Shown: positions 1 through 7,177 of the stretch, in pieces
How the letters are laid out: each line of letters begins with the position of its first letter
How positions within the stretch are numbered: the first letter of the stretch is position 1
Assembly (NCBI GenBank): GCA_900550495.1
Contig: URSJ01000018.1
Coordinates: 1 to 12,174 of the forward strand
Reading direction: 5' to 3'
Length of the DNA stretch: 12,174 bases
Source of the DNA: an uncultured Rickettsiales bacterium
Lineage (GTDB): Bacteria; Pseudomonadota; Alphaproteobacteria; Rs-D84
Notes under the pieces: model-generated
Seen by the model: the letters and a program-made list of their open reading frames with translations, nothing else
Databases searched by the model: none
What the model was told of the DNA's origin: nothing
Made by a program: the position numbers and the translations under genes

Positions 1-87
1 CCGGATTCCTGCGGGATTCAGACCCTTTTATTCGGCACGATTTTTTGTAGTTTTTTTTGGGGCAATGGTGTCCCTGCGGGGCAATAG

Positions 88-146
88 ATACCGGCCAGGC
101 ACCACCCACGAAATTTATCAATTTCGCGGGGCCCGGACGCCGGTAT
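88..146. repeat. Split REP-like palindrome with an inner hairpin
   Basis: The arms ATACCGGC (88-95) and GCCGGTAT (139-146) are the same 8-base arms as the compact palindrome at 306-325, but here 43 bases separate them. The interior has its own hairpin: CGAAATT (109-115), loop TATC, AATTTCG (120-126). The flanking TGACG at 146-150 mirrors the CGTCA before the 306-325 copy, so the two copies are in opposite orientation. It looks like a REP element opened by a second small palindrome. Confidence 0.5.
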
Positions 147-170
147 GACGACTTAAAAAGCCAAGAATTG

Positions 171-192
171 TCATTGCGAGCAAAGCAATCCA
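171..192. repeat. Short dispersed repeat, TCATTGCGAGC...GCAATCC type
   Basis: TCATTGCGAG followed by CAAAGCAATCC carries the inverted arms ATTGC (173-177) and GCAAT (185-189). From memory this closely resembles a small intergenic repeat seen in many unrelated bacterial genomes. Only one copy is visible here. Confidence 0.5.
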
Positions 193-220
193 TCGGGAAC
201 CGACACCCTGCCCTGCGCCC

Positions 221-238
221 CCCCTCTGGCCAGAGGGG
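221..238. repeat. Perfect 18-base palindrome
   Basis: CCCCTCTGGCCAGAGGGG is a perfect 9+9 palindrome with no loop. It sits in gene-free DNA among REP-like elements, so a dispersed-repeat origin is more likely than an operator site. Confidence 0.6.
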
Positions 239-305
239 AACTTAGCCCGCGTCCCAGACATAAACGATGTTCGTAAAATACGGTCCCCAACCACACCCCA
301 CCGTC

Positions 306-325
306 ATACCGGCGCAGGCCGGTAT
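306..325. repeat. REP-like palindrome ATACCGGC-GCAG-GCCGGTAT
   Basis: Perfect 8-base arms and a 4-base loop, preceded by CGTC. The layout (8+4+8, preceded or followed by GTCAT/ATGAC) matches the palindrome at 430-449 with different arm sequence, which suggests related REP families. Confidence 0.65.
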
Positions 326-429
326 CCATTGTGTTCCCTTGGCACGTCACAATTGAGTGATTAGTCACCAATAATAAAATCCGCAATTGCTCGGACATGG
401 CTCGCATTCGCTCGCACTGTATAGCCCCT

Positions 430-449
430 ATTCCCGCCTACGCGGGAAT
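430..449. repeat. REP-like palindrome ATTCCCGC-CTAC-GCGGGAAT
   Basis: Perfect 8-base arms with a 4-base loop, followed by GACAATAA. It is the first strong hairpin downstream of rlmE on the minus strand and could act as a 3' stabiliser, but no T-run follows it. A partial relative (CGGAATGACAATAAA, minus strand) lies directly upstream of the rlmE start. Confidence 0.65.
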
Positions 450-495
450 GACAATAAGGAGTGTCCGCCATCGGTGCGCTTCATTGCTCTCGGTT

Positions 496-1155
496 TTATC
501 CACGATATCCCATCGCAACGACAAACATTTCAACGCTGTCCTTGCGCGAGGCAGGCGGTTTTATATGATGCACCGTATCAAATTTAGCCTTTATCTGTTT
601 TATCAATTCGCCGGTTGTGCCACCAGTGAACGATTTGGCGACAAATGTCCCACCCGGTTTTAATGCACGCAACGCAAAATCAAATGCGTATTCCAGCAAC
701 ACCATCTGGCGCAAATGGTCGGTCTTTTTATGCCCCACAGTGTTCGGTGCCATATCAGATAATACAACGTCAACAGTGCCGTGACCCACTGCATCATCTG
801 GTAAATTCAACTTGTCCACCAGCCACCCCAGCGCAGCATCGGTTGTAAAATCGCCCTGATAAAATTCAACACCTGGAATCGGTGCTATTTCCAGTAAATC
901 CATTGCAAACACACGCGAACGCGGATACTGACGCACCACGTATTGTGTCCACGAGCCCGGTGCCGCCCCCAAGTCAACAACAATCTGACCATTTTTCAAG
1001 AAATGAAATTTTTCGTCCATTTCAATCAATTTATACGCTGCCCGCGCACGATAGCCATCACGATGGGCACGCGCAACATATGGATCCGCTGCCTGGCGTT
1101 GCAACCACGCGACCGATGATTTATGTGCTGCAATTTTTTTATTCAGTATTTTCAT
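496..1155 (-). CDS. rlmE: 23S rRNA (uridine-2'-O-)methyltransferase RlmE (FtsJ/RrmJ)
   Basis: The 219-residue protein matches the RlmE/FtsJ family, which methylates the 2'-OH of U2552 (E. coli numbering) in the 23S rRNA A-loop with S-adenosylmethionine. The SAM-binding motif VVDLGAAPGSWTQ is at residues 59-71. The K-D-K-E catalytic tetrad can be placed at K42 (in AAYKL), D134 (in LSDMAP), K174 (in FVAKSF) and E209 (in SVEMF). I chose the ATG at 1155 because MKILNKK begins a normal N-terminus. The frame is open 14 codons further, to 1197, but that extension comes from repeat-derived DNA. It is the last gene of the leftward block, 88 bases after the 85-residue unknown, and no strong Shine-Dalgarno is visible at this start. 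Confidence 0.93.
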   Translation of the reverse strand: MKILNKKIAAHKSSVAWLQRQAADPYVARAHRDGYRARAAYKLIEMDEKFHFLKNGQIVVDLGAAPGSWTQYVVRQYPRSRVFAMDLLEIAPIPGVEFYQGDFTTDAALGWLVDKLNLPDDAVGHGTVDVVLSDMAPNTVGHKKTDHLRQMVLLEYAFDFALRALKPGGTFVAKSFTGGTTGELIKQIKAKFDTVHHIKPPASRKDSVEMFVVAMGYRG

Positions 1156-1241
1156 TTTATTGTCATTCCGCAGAGCCTGTGCGTGTTGCGCCAGCAACAG
1201 TCATATGGCGAGTGCAGAATTTTTATCCAGTATTTTCATTT
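1136..1241. repeat. Direct repeat of the rlmE start (two 22-base copies)
   Basis: Positions 1136-1157 and 1220-1241 are 21/22 identical, offset by 84 bases. On the minus strand each copy contains AAATGAAAATACTG followed by A-rich sequence. The lower copy is the real rlmE start. The upper copy lies just after the preceding gene's stop. The DNA between ends in CGGAATGACAATAAA, which resembles the edge of the REP at 430-449. Confidence 0.7.
1201..1239 (-). other. 12-codon leader-like mini-ORF from duplicated rlmE start
   Basis: The upper copy of the duplicated start reads MKILDKNSALAI then TGA on the minus strand. It begins 4 bases after the stop of the 85-residue gene. The first four codons match rlmE (MKIL). 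It may be a by-product of the duplication, or it may capture ribosomes from the upstream gene and affect rlmE translation. No evidence of function is visible. Confidence 0.35.
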
Positions 1242-1243
1242 AG

Positions 1244-1501
1244 TTACTGTTGGTGGGACGTACGCTGGCGACGCATCAATTCCCAGTAATCAGAATACAC
1301 AGCCGCTGCGGCCGCCCGCGCATCAGGATACAGACGATAAGACCCCGCATCTGACGGTCGTATCACGATATCACGCCGTCCATGATATACATATTCAACA
1401 GTGACCGTATACGCATCAATCGCGCCATCTTTCATCGTGACACGGACAGGATATACGTTTTTAATATCCCAATTAAACAGTTTTGTCAGTTTTACTTTCA
1501 T
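1244..1501 (-). CDS. Hypothetical protein, 85 residues
   Basis: I do not recognise this protein. It has no obvious membrane segment or signal peptide. The first half alternates hydrophobic and charged residues as a beta-rich fold would (KNVYPVRVTMKDGAIDAYTV). The second half looks helical (ARAAAAAVYSDYWELMRRQ). Its ATG lies four bases after the stop of the M-domain gene, and the TAAGG at that stop can serve as Shine-Dalgarno, so it is probably translationally coupled to that gene. Tight coupling and host-like base composition argue that it is real; a partnership with the M-domain protein is inference only. Confidence 0.6.
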   Translation of the reverse strand: MKVKLTKLFNWDIKNVYPVRVTMKDGAIDAYTVTVEYVYHGRRDIVIRPSDAGSYRLYPDARAAAAAVYSDYWELMRRQRTSHQQ

Positions 1502-1505
1502 TGCC

Positions 1506-2006
1506 TTAGTTACCTTGTTTTTTCATGCGTTCCATAATGGCTTCCATTCCGCCCATGCGTTGCACCATCGCCATCTGTTGGCGCATTTTGTTATATTGTT
1601 TGATAATATGTTCAACATCACGCACCGTGCAGCCCGCGGTTTCGGCAATGCGGGCCTTGGCATTGGCAAACACTTTATCTGGTTCCGCACGTTCGGCGGG
1701 GGTCATCGCTTCCAGTATTTTAATCTGGGCTTCAACACTGCCATCTTTAATTTTTTCCTTCATCGCAGCAACTGCACCAGACATACCCGGCACCATTTTT
1801 AACAGTCCACTGAAATTGCTCATCTTTTTAATCTGTTTTAACTGGGCCAACATGTCGTTCATGTCAAACTGACCCGACATCATACGCTGGGCAGTTTCCT
1901 TCATTCCAGATGGCATTTTTTCTTCCATCTGTTTTAATTCTTTCTCGCTAAGTGTGGCGTTGTCTGTTTTAACTGTTTCTTGTTTCTTTTTGCCAAAGCC
2001 GAACAT
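1506..2006 (-). CDS. Stand-alone SRP54/Ffh M-domain protein (no GTPase)
   Basis: The 166-residue protein corresponds to the methionine-rich M domain of Ffh/SRP54, which in full-length Ffh (about 450 residues) binds signal peptides and SRP RNA. Residues 44-76 (GQFDMNDMLAQLKQIKKM, then LLKMVPGMSG) and 100-141 align by eye to the family, and about 20 of 166 residues are methionine. The N and G GTPase domains are absent. It is not a simple truncation: it has its own ATG, a basic N-terminus (MFGFGKKK) and a strong Shine-Dalgarno (AAGGAGTG) upstream. The RNA-binding motif normally like SRKxRIAxGSG reads NAKARIAETAG here, so key contacts are changed. It lies 28 bases after uvrA. It may be a paralogue with a new role in binding hydrophobic peptides; a full ffh elsewhere in the genome is expected. 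Confidence 0.85.
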   Translation of the reverse strand: MFGFGKKKQETVKTDNATLSEKELKQMEEKMPSGMKETAQRMMSGQFDMNDMLAQLKQIKKMSNFSGLLKMVPGMSGAVAAMKEKIKDGSVEAQIKILEAMTPAERAEPDKVFANAKARIAETAGCTVRDVEHIIKQYNKMRQQMAMVQRMGGMEAIMERMKKQGN

Positions 2007-2034
2007 TTTTCACTCCTTATGTTTTATTTATATA

Positions 2035-4893
2035 TTATTTGCCAATTTGCGTTTTGTCCAGATACCGACGCAAATATTTTCCAGTCAATGATTCTGGAAC
2101 CGCGGCAACCTGCTCTGGCGTGCCAGCGGCAATCACGCGGCCACCACCTGCCCCACCGGTCGGTCCCAGATCAATTACCCAGTCTGCAGTTTTAATTACG
2201 TCCAGATTATGTTCAATCACAATAACCGTGTTTCCTGAATCAACCAATTCGTGCAGCACCGACAGCAACAATTTTATATCTTCGAAATGCAGACCAGTTG
2301 TTGGCTCGTCCAAGATATACATCGTCTGGCCCGTGCTGCGTGCGGCCAATTCTTTGGACAGTTTGATACGCTGCGCCTCGCCCCCGGACAGATCCAGCGA
2401 ACTTTGACCCAATTTTATATAATCCAAACCGACGCGTTTCAATAATTCCAGTTTGCGTGAAATCTGGGGCACATTGATGAACAGATGATATGCCTCGTCA
2501 ACAGTCATGTTCAAGACATCTGCGATTGATTTGCCCTTGTATTTGACTGCCAACGTTTCTTCGTTATAACGCGCACCATGGCATTTATCACACTCGACAT
2601 ACACATCTGCCAAAAAATTCATTTCAATCTTTATCTGGCCGTCGCCTTGACACGCCTCGCACCGACCGCCCTTGACATTAAATGAAAAACGTCCAGACGT
2701 GTATCCACGAGCCTTGGCCTCGGGCAGGCCGGCAAAGAAATCACGGATATTTGAAAATACACCAGTATATGTTGCAGGATTACTGCGCGGGCTGCGCCCG
2801 ATGGGGGATTGGTCAATATCAACGACCTTGTCCACGTTTTCCATACCACGGATAATATCGTGCGCCCCCATTGCAATCTTTGAATTATACAGCGCACGCA
2901 TCAAGCCTGGATACAGCGTATCTAACAACAGTGTCGATTTACCCGACCCTGATACACCCGTCAGTGCAATAAATTTACCCAGCGGAAATTCAACGTCTAT
3001 ATTTTTCAGGTTGTTTTCGTGCGCCCCGGTAATCGTGATTGATTTGCCATTGCCGGCACGACGTTTTTTTGGAACCTCTATCTTGCGCTTGCCGGTCAGA
3101 TACTGCGCAGTCAGTGAATCTTTACACTTCATCACCTGTTGTGGTGTTCCGGCAACAACGACATTACCGCCATTTACCCCTGCACCACGGCCAATATCAA
3201 CCAGGTAATCTGCCGCCCGCATAGCGTCTTCGTCATGTTCAACAACGATGACTGTATTATCCTTGTCGCGCAGCATTTTTAATGTATCAAGTAATTTATC
3301 ATTGTCACTCTGGTGCAGGCCGATTGATGGTTCGTCCAAAACATACAAAACACCAGACAGACCACTGCCAATCTGGGACGCCAGACGAATACGTTGCGCC
3401 TCGCCCCCGGACAGGGTCCCAGCCATACGCGACAACGTCAAATACCCCAGACCAACGTTCTGCAAAAATTGCAGACGCGACGTGATTTCACGCAAAATTA
3501 TACGCGCAATATCGTTTTCCTTGTGTGTTAAATGATTTGGCAAATCCGTAAACCAGGCCAGCGAATCGGCCACCGACAAATCGCATGCGTCCATAATATC
3601 AAACCCATTGATTTTTACACACAACGCCTGGATATTCAAGCGTTTGCCGTGACACATTGGGCACGGCTTTTCAGACAGGTATTTCGCCAGTTCAGCCTTC
3701 ATCGCATCAGATTCCGATTCGCGCCAACGACGTTCAATATTTGGGATTACGCCCTCATACGGTTTTTCATAAACAAACCCGTTCCAGTTGATTTTAATCG
3801 GGTCATCGCCACTGCCATACAGGATTAAATTCTTTTGTTCGGCGGTTAATGTATGCCACGGCTTTGACAACGGAATCTTGTATTTTTTATGTAACGCGTC
3901 CAACAGATGTTCAAACTGGCTTAGCATTCCGCCACGCGACCACGGTGCAATCGCCCCGTCTAAAATTGACTTTGACGGGTCTGGTATTACCAAATCTGGC
4001 GACATATTCAATTGCATACCTAATCCATCGCACGCCGGACATGCACCCAATGGCGCATTAAATGAAAACAGGCGCGGTTCAATTTTCGGCACGGTAAAAC
4101 CACTGACCGGGCACGCATAGTTTTGCGAATACAACGTGTCTTCGTTCGTGTCCAGACGACGCACCAGCACCGACCCCGGCACCAGACGCAATGCCCCCTC
4201 GAACGACGCATACATACGACTGCGGAATTCATCAATCGCATTGCTGTCGGCGTCCGCCGCCGGCATAGCCAGACGGTCTACAATCACAAATATGTCGTGC
4301 TTTTTATTCTTGTCCAATGGTGGCACAGATGATAAATCATATAACTCACCATCAACTATCGCACGCTGGTAACCCTGCTTTATTAAAAATGCGATTTCTT
4401 TTTTATATTCACCCTTGCGGGCACGCACCAGTGGGGCCAGGATATAAATACGCGTTGTCGCCGGGATTTTCATTGTCCAATCAACCATTTCAGCAATCGT
4501 CTGGGATTTAATTGGCAGACCTGTTACCGGCGAATGCGGCACACCGACACGCGCCCACAACAAACGCAGATAATCGTAAATTTCGGTCACTGTTCCAACA
4601 GTTGAACGTGGATTTTTTGACGTGGTCTTCTGTTCAATGGAAATCGCCGGGGCCAGACCTTCTATTAAATCAACATCTGGCTTTTTCTGCATATCCAAGA
4701 ACTGGCGCGCATACGATGACAGCGATTCAACATAACGACGTTGCCCCTCGGCATAAATGGTATTAAATGCCAGCGACGATTTACCTGACCCCGACACACC
4801 AGTCAAGACCACCAATTTATTCTTTGGTATGTCCAGATCAATATTTTTAAGATTATTTTCACGTGCACCGCGAATTTTTATGATTCCACTCAT
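2035..4893 (-). CDS. uvrA: Excinuclease ABC subunit A (UvrA)
   Basis: The 952-residue protein has full UvrA length. UvrA is the damage-sensing ABC-type ATPase of nucleotide excision repair and loads UvrB. First ATPase half: Walker A TGVSGSGKSS at 31-40, signature LSGGEAQRI at 494-502, Walker B YVLDEPSIGLH at 517-527. Second half: Walker A at 645-654, signature at 835-843, Walker B ILDEPTTGLH at 860-869. The C-terminal zinc finger is intact (C745, C748, C768, C771). In the N-terminal finger the second cysteine is serine (C261, S264, C285, C288), a variant I recall from alphaproteobacteria. The ATG at 4893 begins MSGIIKIRGARENNLKNI, the normal UvrA start. A promoter-like sequence sits immediately upstream. 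Confidence 0.98.
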   Translation of the reverse strand: MSGIIKIRGARENNLKNIDLDIPKNKLVVLTGVSGSGKSSLAFNTIYAEGQRRYVESLSSYARQFLDMQKKPDVDLIEGLAPAISIEQKTTSKNPRSTVGTVTEIYDYLRLLWARVGVPHSPVTGLPIKSQTIAEMVDWTMKIPATTRIYILAPLVRARKGEYKKEIAFLIKQGYQRAIVDGELYDLSSVPPLDKNKKHDIFVIVDRLAMPAADADSNAIDEFRSRMYASFEGALRLVPGSVLVRRLDTNEDTLYSQNYACPVSGFTVPKIEPRLFSFNAPLGACPACDGLGMQLNMSPDLVIPDPSKSILDGAIAPWSRGGMLSQFEHLLDALHKKYKIPLSKPWHTLTAEQKNLILYGSGDDPIKINWNGFVYEKPYEGVIPNIERRWRESESDAMKAELAKYLSEKPCPMCHGKRLNIQALCVKINGFDIMDACDLSVADSLAWFTDLPNHLTHKENDIARIILREITSRLQFLQNVGLGYLTLSRMAGTLSGGEAQRIRLASQIGSGLSGVLYVLDEPSIGLHQSDNDKLLDTLKMLRDKDNTVIVVEHDEDAMRAADYLVDIGRGAGVNGGNVVVAGTPQQVMKCKDSLTAQYLTGKRKIEVPKKRRAGNGKSITITGAHENNLKNIDVEFPLGKFIALTGVSGSGKSTLLLDTLYPGLMRALYNSKIAMGAHDIIRGMENVDKVVDIDQSPIGRSPRSNPATYTGVFSNIRDFFAGLPEAKARGYTSGRFSFNVKGGRCEACQGDGQIKIEMNFLADVYVECDKCHGARYNEETLAVKYKGKSIADVLNMTVDEAYHLFINVPQISRKLELLKRVGLDYIKLGQSSLDLSGGEAQRIKLSKELAARSTGQTMYILDEPTTGLHFEDIKLLLSVLHELVDSGNTVIVIEHNLDVIKTADWVIDLGPTGGAGGGRVIAAGTPEQVAAVPESLTGKYLRRYLDKTQIGK

Positions 4894-4900
4894 AACCTTA

Positions 4901-4928
4901 AATATAGAAAAAATATTAAAAATTGCAA
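4901..4928 (-). promoter_or_regulatory. Putative uvrA promoter placed for a leaderless mRNA
   Basis: On the minus strand TTGCAA (4923-4928), a 16-base spacer and TATATT (4901-4906) precede the uvrA ATG by exactly seven bases, so transcription should start at or near the ATG. It lies just downstream of the hairpin at 4934-4955 and would let uvrA be expressed apart from dus-rodZ. The -35 match is 4/6, and an AAGG near the ATG could be a weak ribosome site. Confidence 0.45.
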
Positions 4929-4933
4929 TAGAC

Positions 4934-4955
4934 GGGGCGAAATTTCTTTCGCCCC
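4934..4955 (-). terminator. Hairpin terminator or attenuator between rodZ and uvrA
   Basis: GGGGCGAAA (4934-4942), loop TTTC, TTTCGCCCC (4947-4955) form a perfect 9-base stem 25 bases past the rodZ stop. On the minus strand the first T-run begins about ten bases after the stem rather than at once, so termination may be partial. Confidence 0.5.
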
Positions 4956-4980
4956 GAACGTGTGTATTTATTCCGCATAA

Positions 4981-5838
4981 TTACTCGGCACTGGCGGTGG
5001 TTGCCGGCATCAATTTTTCTGGATTCAAATCAATACCAGATTTACGGGTATGATCTGCACCGGCCTTGGGTGCCAATTTACCATTTACCCAAATATCTAC
5101 GCCACCGGCATTGCCAAATGTTGCCTTGGTGCTGGTCCCAGATGGAACATAATATACATCGCCCGGAACCAAGACACGGCTGAACACGGTGTTTCCGCGA
5201 CCATCTTCGACTTTGACCCAGGATTCATCAATCGCCTGTAAAATAACGGCAGCCTTGTCACGATTATCAACGCCAAAGCGTTCACGCACGGCGACCGCAT
5301 AACTTGGCTCAATCACCGCCGCAACCACAGGAGTATCCGCCATCGTGGTCGCATCATCATTTGATTTTCCGCCCATCACAGCCGCGACCACTACAATTAC
5401 CAAGATTATCGTCGCAACCGCGCCCGCGAACCACACCCAATGGGCACGCACGAACTGCATTGCGCGACGCAACGCGCCACCAAACGTCGGACAGGCATGT
5501 GCAACATTGCATGTCGCAGAATCATCAACGGCATCGTCCTTGTCCGAATGTGCCTGGCATTCATCGCCCAGCCCCATTTCGCGTTTTAATTTCGCCACAA
5601 TTTCATCAGGATTCAGCCCCAATTCCATTGCGTAATTACGCGCAAACCCCAGAATATATACCGGTTCTGGCAACGCGTCGTAATTGCCATTTTCCAGTGC
5701 CTGCAAGAATTCTTCGCGAATACACAACAATTTAGAAATTGTTTGAATTTCACGCTTGCGACGACCGGTTGTTCGTGCATTACGCAGTATTTCGCCAACC
5801 GTAATTTCAACTTGTGGTTCTGTATTATTTTCGATCAT
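4981..5838 (-). CDS. RodZ-like membrane protein with N-terminal HTH
   Basis: The 285-residue protein has RodZ architecture. Residues 11-90 form a cytoplasmic Xre-type helix-turn-helix of the HTH_25 kind (VGEILRNARTTGRRKREIQT, then LPEPVYILGFARNYA). A linker with three cysteines (93-116) follows, then one membrane helix at about 134-156, and a C-terminal beta domain like DUF4115 (ESWVKVEDGRGNTVFSR, then GDVYYVPSG, then VDIWVNGKLAP). RodZ links MreB to the cell-wall elongation machinery at the inner membrane. The helix-turn-helix in that family contacts MreB rather than DNA. The ATG at 5838 follows AAGGGATAAAG, a usable Shine-Dalgarno, 29 bases after the dus stop, so the two are probably cotranscribed. 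A membrane-bound regulator is the alternative reading. Confidence 0.82.
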   Translation of the reverse strand: MIENNTEPQVEITVGEILRNARTTGRRKREIQTISKLLCIREEFLQALENGNYDALPEPVYILGFARNYAMELGLNPDEIVAKLKREMGLGDECQAHSDKDDAVDDSATCNVAHACPTFGGALRRAMQFVRAHWVWFAGAVATIILVIVVVAAVMGGKSNDDATTMADTPVVAAVIEPSYAVAVRERFGVDNRDKAAVILQAIDESWVKVEDGRGNTVFSRVLVPGDVYYVPSGTSTKATFGNAGGVDIWVNGKLAPKAGADHTRKSGIDLNPEKLMPATTASAE

Positions 5839-5867
5839 ATTTCTTTATCCCTTGTTGCACCTTGTTA

Positions 5868-6800
5868 TCATAAACCTATATTTTGCGACCCGCAACCCCA
5901 AAATTCACTAATCGCATCATGCAATGCATCTGCATCTGTGATTTGATTGACGCGAATGCGAAATTCAGACGAATTTGGCAACCCCGATGAATACCACGCC
6001 GCGTGCTTGCGAAACATTGGCACCGCAACCGACGCGCCATAATATTCAATCGCATATTGCAAATGTTTCAGCACTATCTCGCCCACATTTTTTGGCACGC
6101 AATTGCGCCCTGCAATTTGCCCCAAAACCCACGGACGTCCCAATATTGCACGACCAACCATTACCCCCGCATAGCCCAGATTTTCCATATTCTGGGCATC
6201 TTGGGCGGTGGCAATATCACCATTTGCAATAATCGGGATTGGCGCGTCTGACACATCTGGATGCACCGCCGGTCCGACATATAACTGGGCGCGTGTTCGT
6301 CCGTGCAGGGTTGCAAAACGCACGCCAGAATCCGCGGCAATTCGCACCAGTTCACACCAGTCGCGATGTGCGTCGTCCCACCCCAGGCGTGTTTTAATTG
6401 ACACCGGAATATCCACCGCACGCACCACCGCCGACATTATTTTCCCGGCCAGCACATGATCCCGCATCAAAAACGCACCGGCACCGGCACGCGTTGCAAC
6501 CTTTGGCACAGGACAGCCCATATTTATATCAATCCACCGTGCGCCATTATCCTGTAATATACGTGCCGCATCTGCCATCAGCGACACATTTGCGCCAAAA
6601 ATCTGGGCACCAACGCACCCTTCGTCTGTATAAGAATCAAAATTACGCAAACAGTTTTTATGCGCCCCCACCAACGAATGACATGAAATCATTTCTGTCA
6701 CCAACGGCGAATCTGGCGCGAATATACGCAAGACGCGCCGAAATGGTTTGTCGGTAATTCCAGCCAATGGCGCAGCAAAAATTTGATTATCGCTAAACAT
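5868..6800 (-). CDS. tRNA-dihydrouridine synthase (Dus/NifR3 family)
   Basis: The 310-residue protein is an FMN- and NADPH-dependent Dus enzyme that reduces specific uridines in tRNA D-loops. Family landmarks are AAPLAGITDKPFRR (9-22), the catalytic cysteine C96 in NMGCPVPKV, K136 in SIKTRLGW, H166 in LHGRTRAQLY, NGDI (193-196) and GVMVGRAILGRPW (212-224) of the flavin-binding barrel. A C-terminal helical tRNA-binding region carries FRKHAAWYSSGLP. The order looks DusB-like, but I would not fix the subgroup from sequence alone. It heads the leftward gene block. Its ATG is 20 bases from that of the divergent ftsB-like gene, leaving no room for a normal leader. Confidence 0.93.
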   Translation of the reverse strand: MFSDNQIFAAPLAGITDKPFRRVLRIFAPDSPLVTEMISCHSLVGAHKNCLRNFDSYTDEGCVGAQIFGANVSLMADAARILQDNGARWIDINMGCPVPKVATRAGAGAFLMRDHVLAGKIMSAVVRAVDIPVSIKTRLGWDDAHRDWCELVRIAADSGVRFATLHGRTRAQLYVGPAVHPDVSDAPIPIIANGDIATAQDAQNMENLGYAGVMVGRAILGRPWVLGQIAGRNCVPKNVGEIVLKHLQYAIEYYGASVAVPMFRKHAAWYSSGLPNSSEFRIRVNQITDADALHDAISEFWGCGSQNIGL

Positions 6801-6812
6801 TTATGATATAAT
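6783..6812 (+). promoter_or_regulatory. ftsB promoter with perfect -10, leaderless geometry
   Basis: TTGATT (6783-6788), an 18-base spacer and a perfect TATAAT (6807-6812) with an extended-type TG at 6804-6805. Seven bases separate TATAAT from the ATG at 6820, so the expected transcription start is the ATG itself. The -35 lies inside the dus coding region. Confidence 0.7.
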
Positions 6813-6836
6813 GACATCTATGAAGGAAAAAATCAA
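6808..6836 (-). promoter_or_regulatory. dus promoter overlapping the ftsB promoter, leaderless geometry
   Basis: On the minus strand TTGATT (6831-6836), a 17-base spacer and CATTAT (6808-6813), followed by seven bases and the dus ATG. The -35 hexamer is the same as that of ftsB and the two -10 elements overlap on opposite strands. RNA polymerase should therefore occupy only one promoter at a time. Confidence 0.6.
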
Positions 6837-7146
6837 AAATTTATTTGGTTTCATCGGCCGCGCCTGGGGTGCCAGTTGGCGTGGCAAGGCTGGTATTTTG
6901 GCGACTGCGTTCGCATTGTTTATGTTTGTTCGCATTTTCTGGGGGGCGGTCAACGTCCAGAATTTCGTTATAAACATCTGGCGATTGAACAACGAACAAT
7001 CACAACTGGCCTCGGAACAGGCAAAACTGGACGCACTAAACCGTCATATCGATCTGTTGCAATCTTACAGTCCAGATTATGTCGAAGAACTGGGGTTAAA
7101 ATACCTGAATATCGGCGACGCAAAATTCAAGATTTTAAAGATATAA
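6820..7146 (+). CDS. ftsB: FtsB/DivIC-type septum formation initiator
   Basis: The 108-residue protein has the FtsB/DivIC plan: a short basic cytoplasmic N-terminus, one membrane helix at about 24-43 (GILATAFALFMFVRIFWGAV), a coiled-coil stretch at 50-83, and the short C-terminal motif SPDYVEELGLKYLNIGDAKF that in this family sits where FtsL and FtsQ contacts occur. It would act in the periplasm as part of the divisome. I chose the ATG at 6820 because the -10 element overlaps the alternative ATG at 6811. There is no Shine-Dalgarno, in keeping with leaderless translation. A terminator follows two bases after the stop, so it is monocistronic. Confidence 0.85.
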   Translation: MKEKIKNLFGFIGRAWGASWRGKAGILATAFALFMFVRIFWGAVNVQNFVINIWRLNNEQSQLASEQAKLDALNRHIDLLQSYSPDYVEELGLKYLNIGDAKFKILKI

Positions 7147-7148
7147 AA

Positions 7149-7177
7149 ATCCCCGTTTTACGGGGATAGTTTTTTTA
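7149..7177. terminator. Bidirectional rho-independent terminator
   Basis: ATCCCCG (7149-7155), loop TTTTA, CGGGGAT (7161-7167) form a perfect 7-base stem. It is followed on the plus strand by a T-run at 7170-7176 and on the minus strand by TTTTTAT. It serves ftsB from the left and the convergent tspO from the right. Confidence 0.88.

Larger units (their letters stand above)
1..495. other. Gene-free stretch rich in dispersed palindromic repeats
   Basis: No credible gene lies here: the open frames are short, biased by the palindromes and unlike any protein I recognise. The stretch holds at least five short inverted repeats of different families, listed separately, at 88-146, 171-192, 221-238, 306-325 and 430-449. 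It lies downstream of the leftward operon that ends with rlmE, and no hairpin with an adjoining T-run is visible on that strand. The palindromes may therefore protect the 3' end of the transcript or mark an insertion hot spot. Confidence 0.7.

Noticed and set aside
57..407. Short open frames in the left gene-free region
   Set aside because: They run through palindromic repeats, have no ribosome site and resemble no protein.
1156..1197. Longer rlmE N-terminus starting at 1197
   Set aside because: The added residues are encoded by repeat-derived DNA, and the family N-terminus fits the ATG at 1155.
1198..2000. Plus-strand frames opposite rlmE, the M-domain gene and uvrA
   Set aside because: They mirror the coding strand of confidently identified genes; their composition follows from the real gene.
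4087..4113. Loss of one cysteine in the N-terminal UvrA zinc finger as sign of a defective enzyme
   Set aside because: All ATPase motifs and the C-terminal finger are intact, and I recall the same CPVSGF form in alphaproteobacterial UvrA; it is a lineage trait rather than damage.
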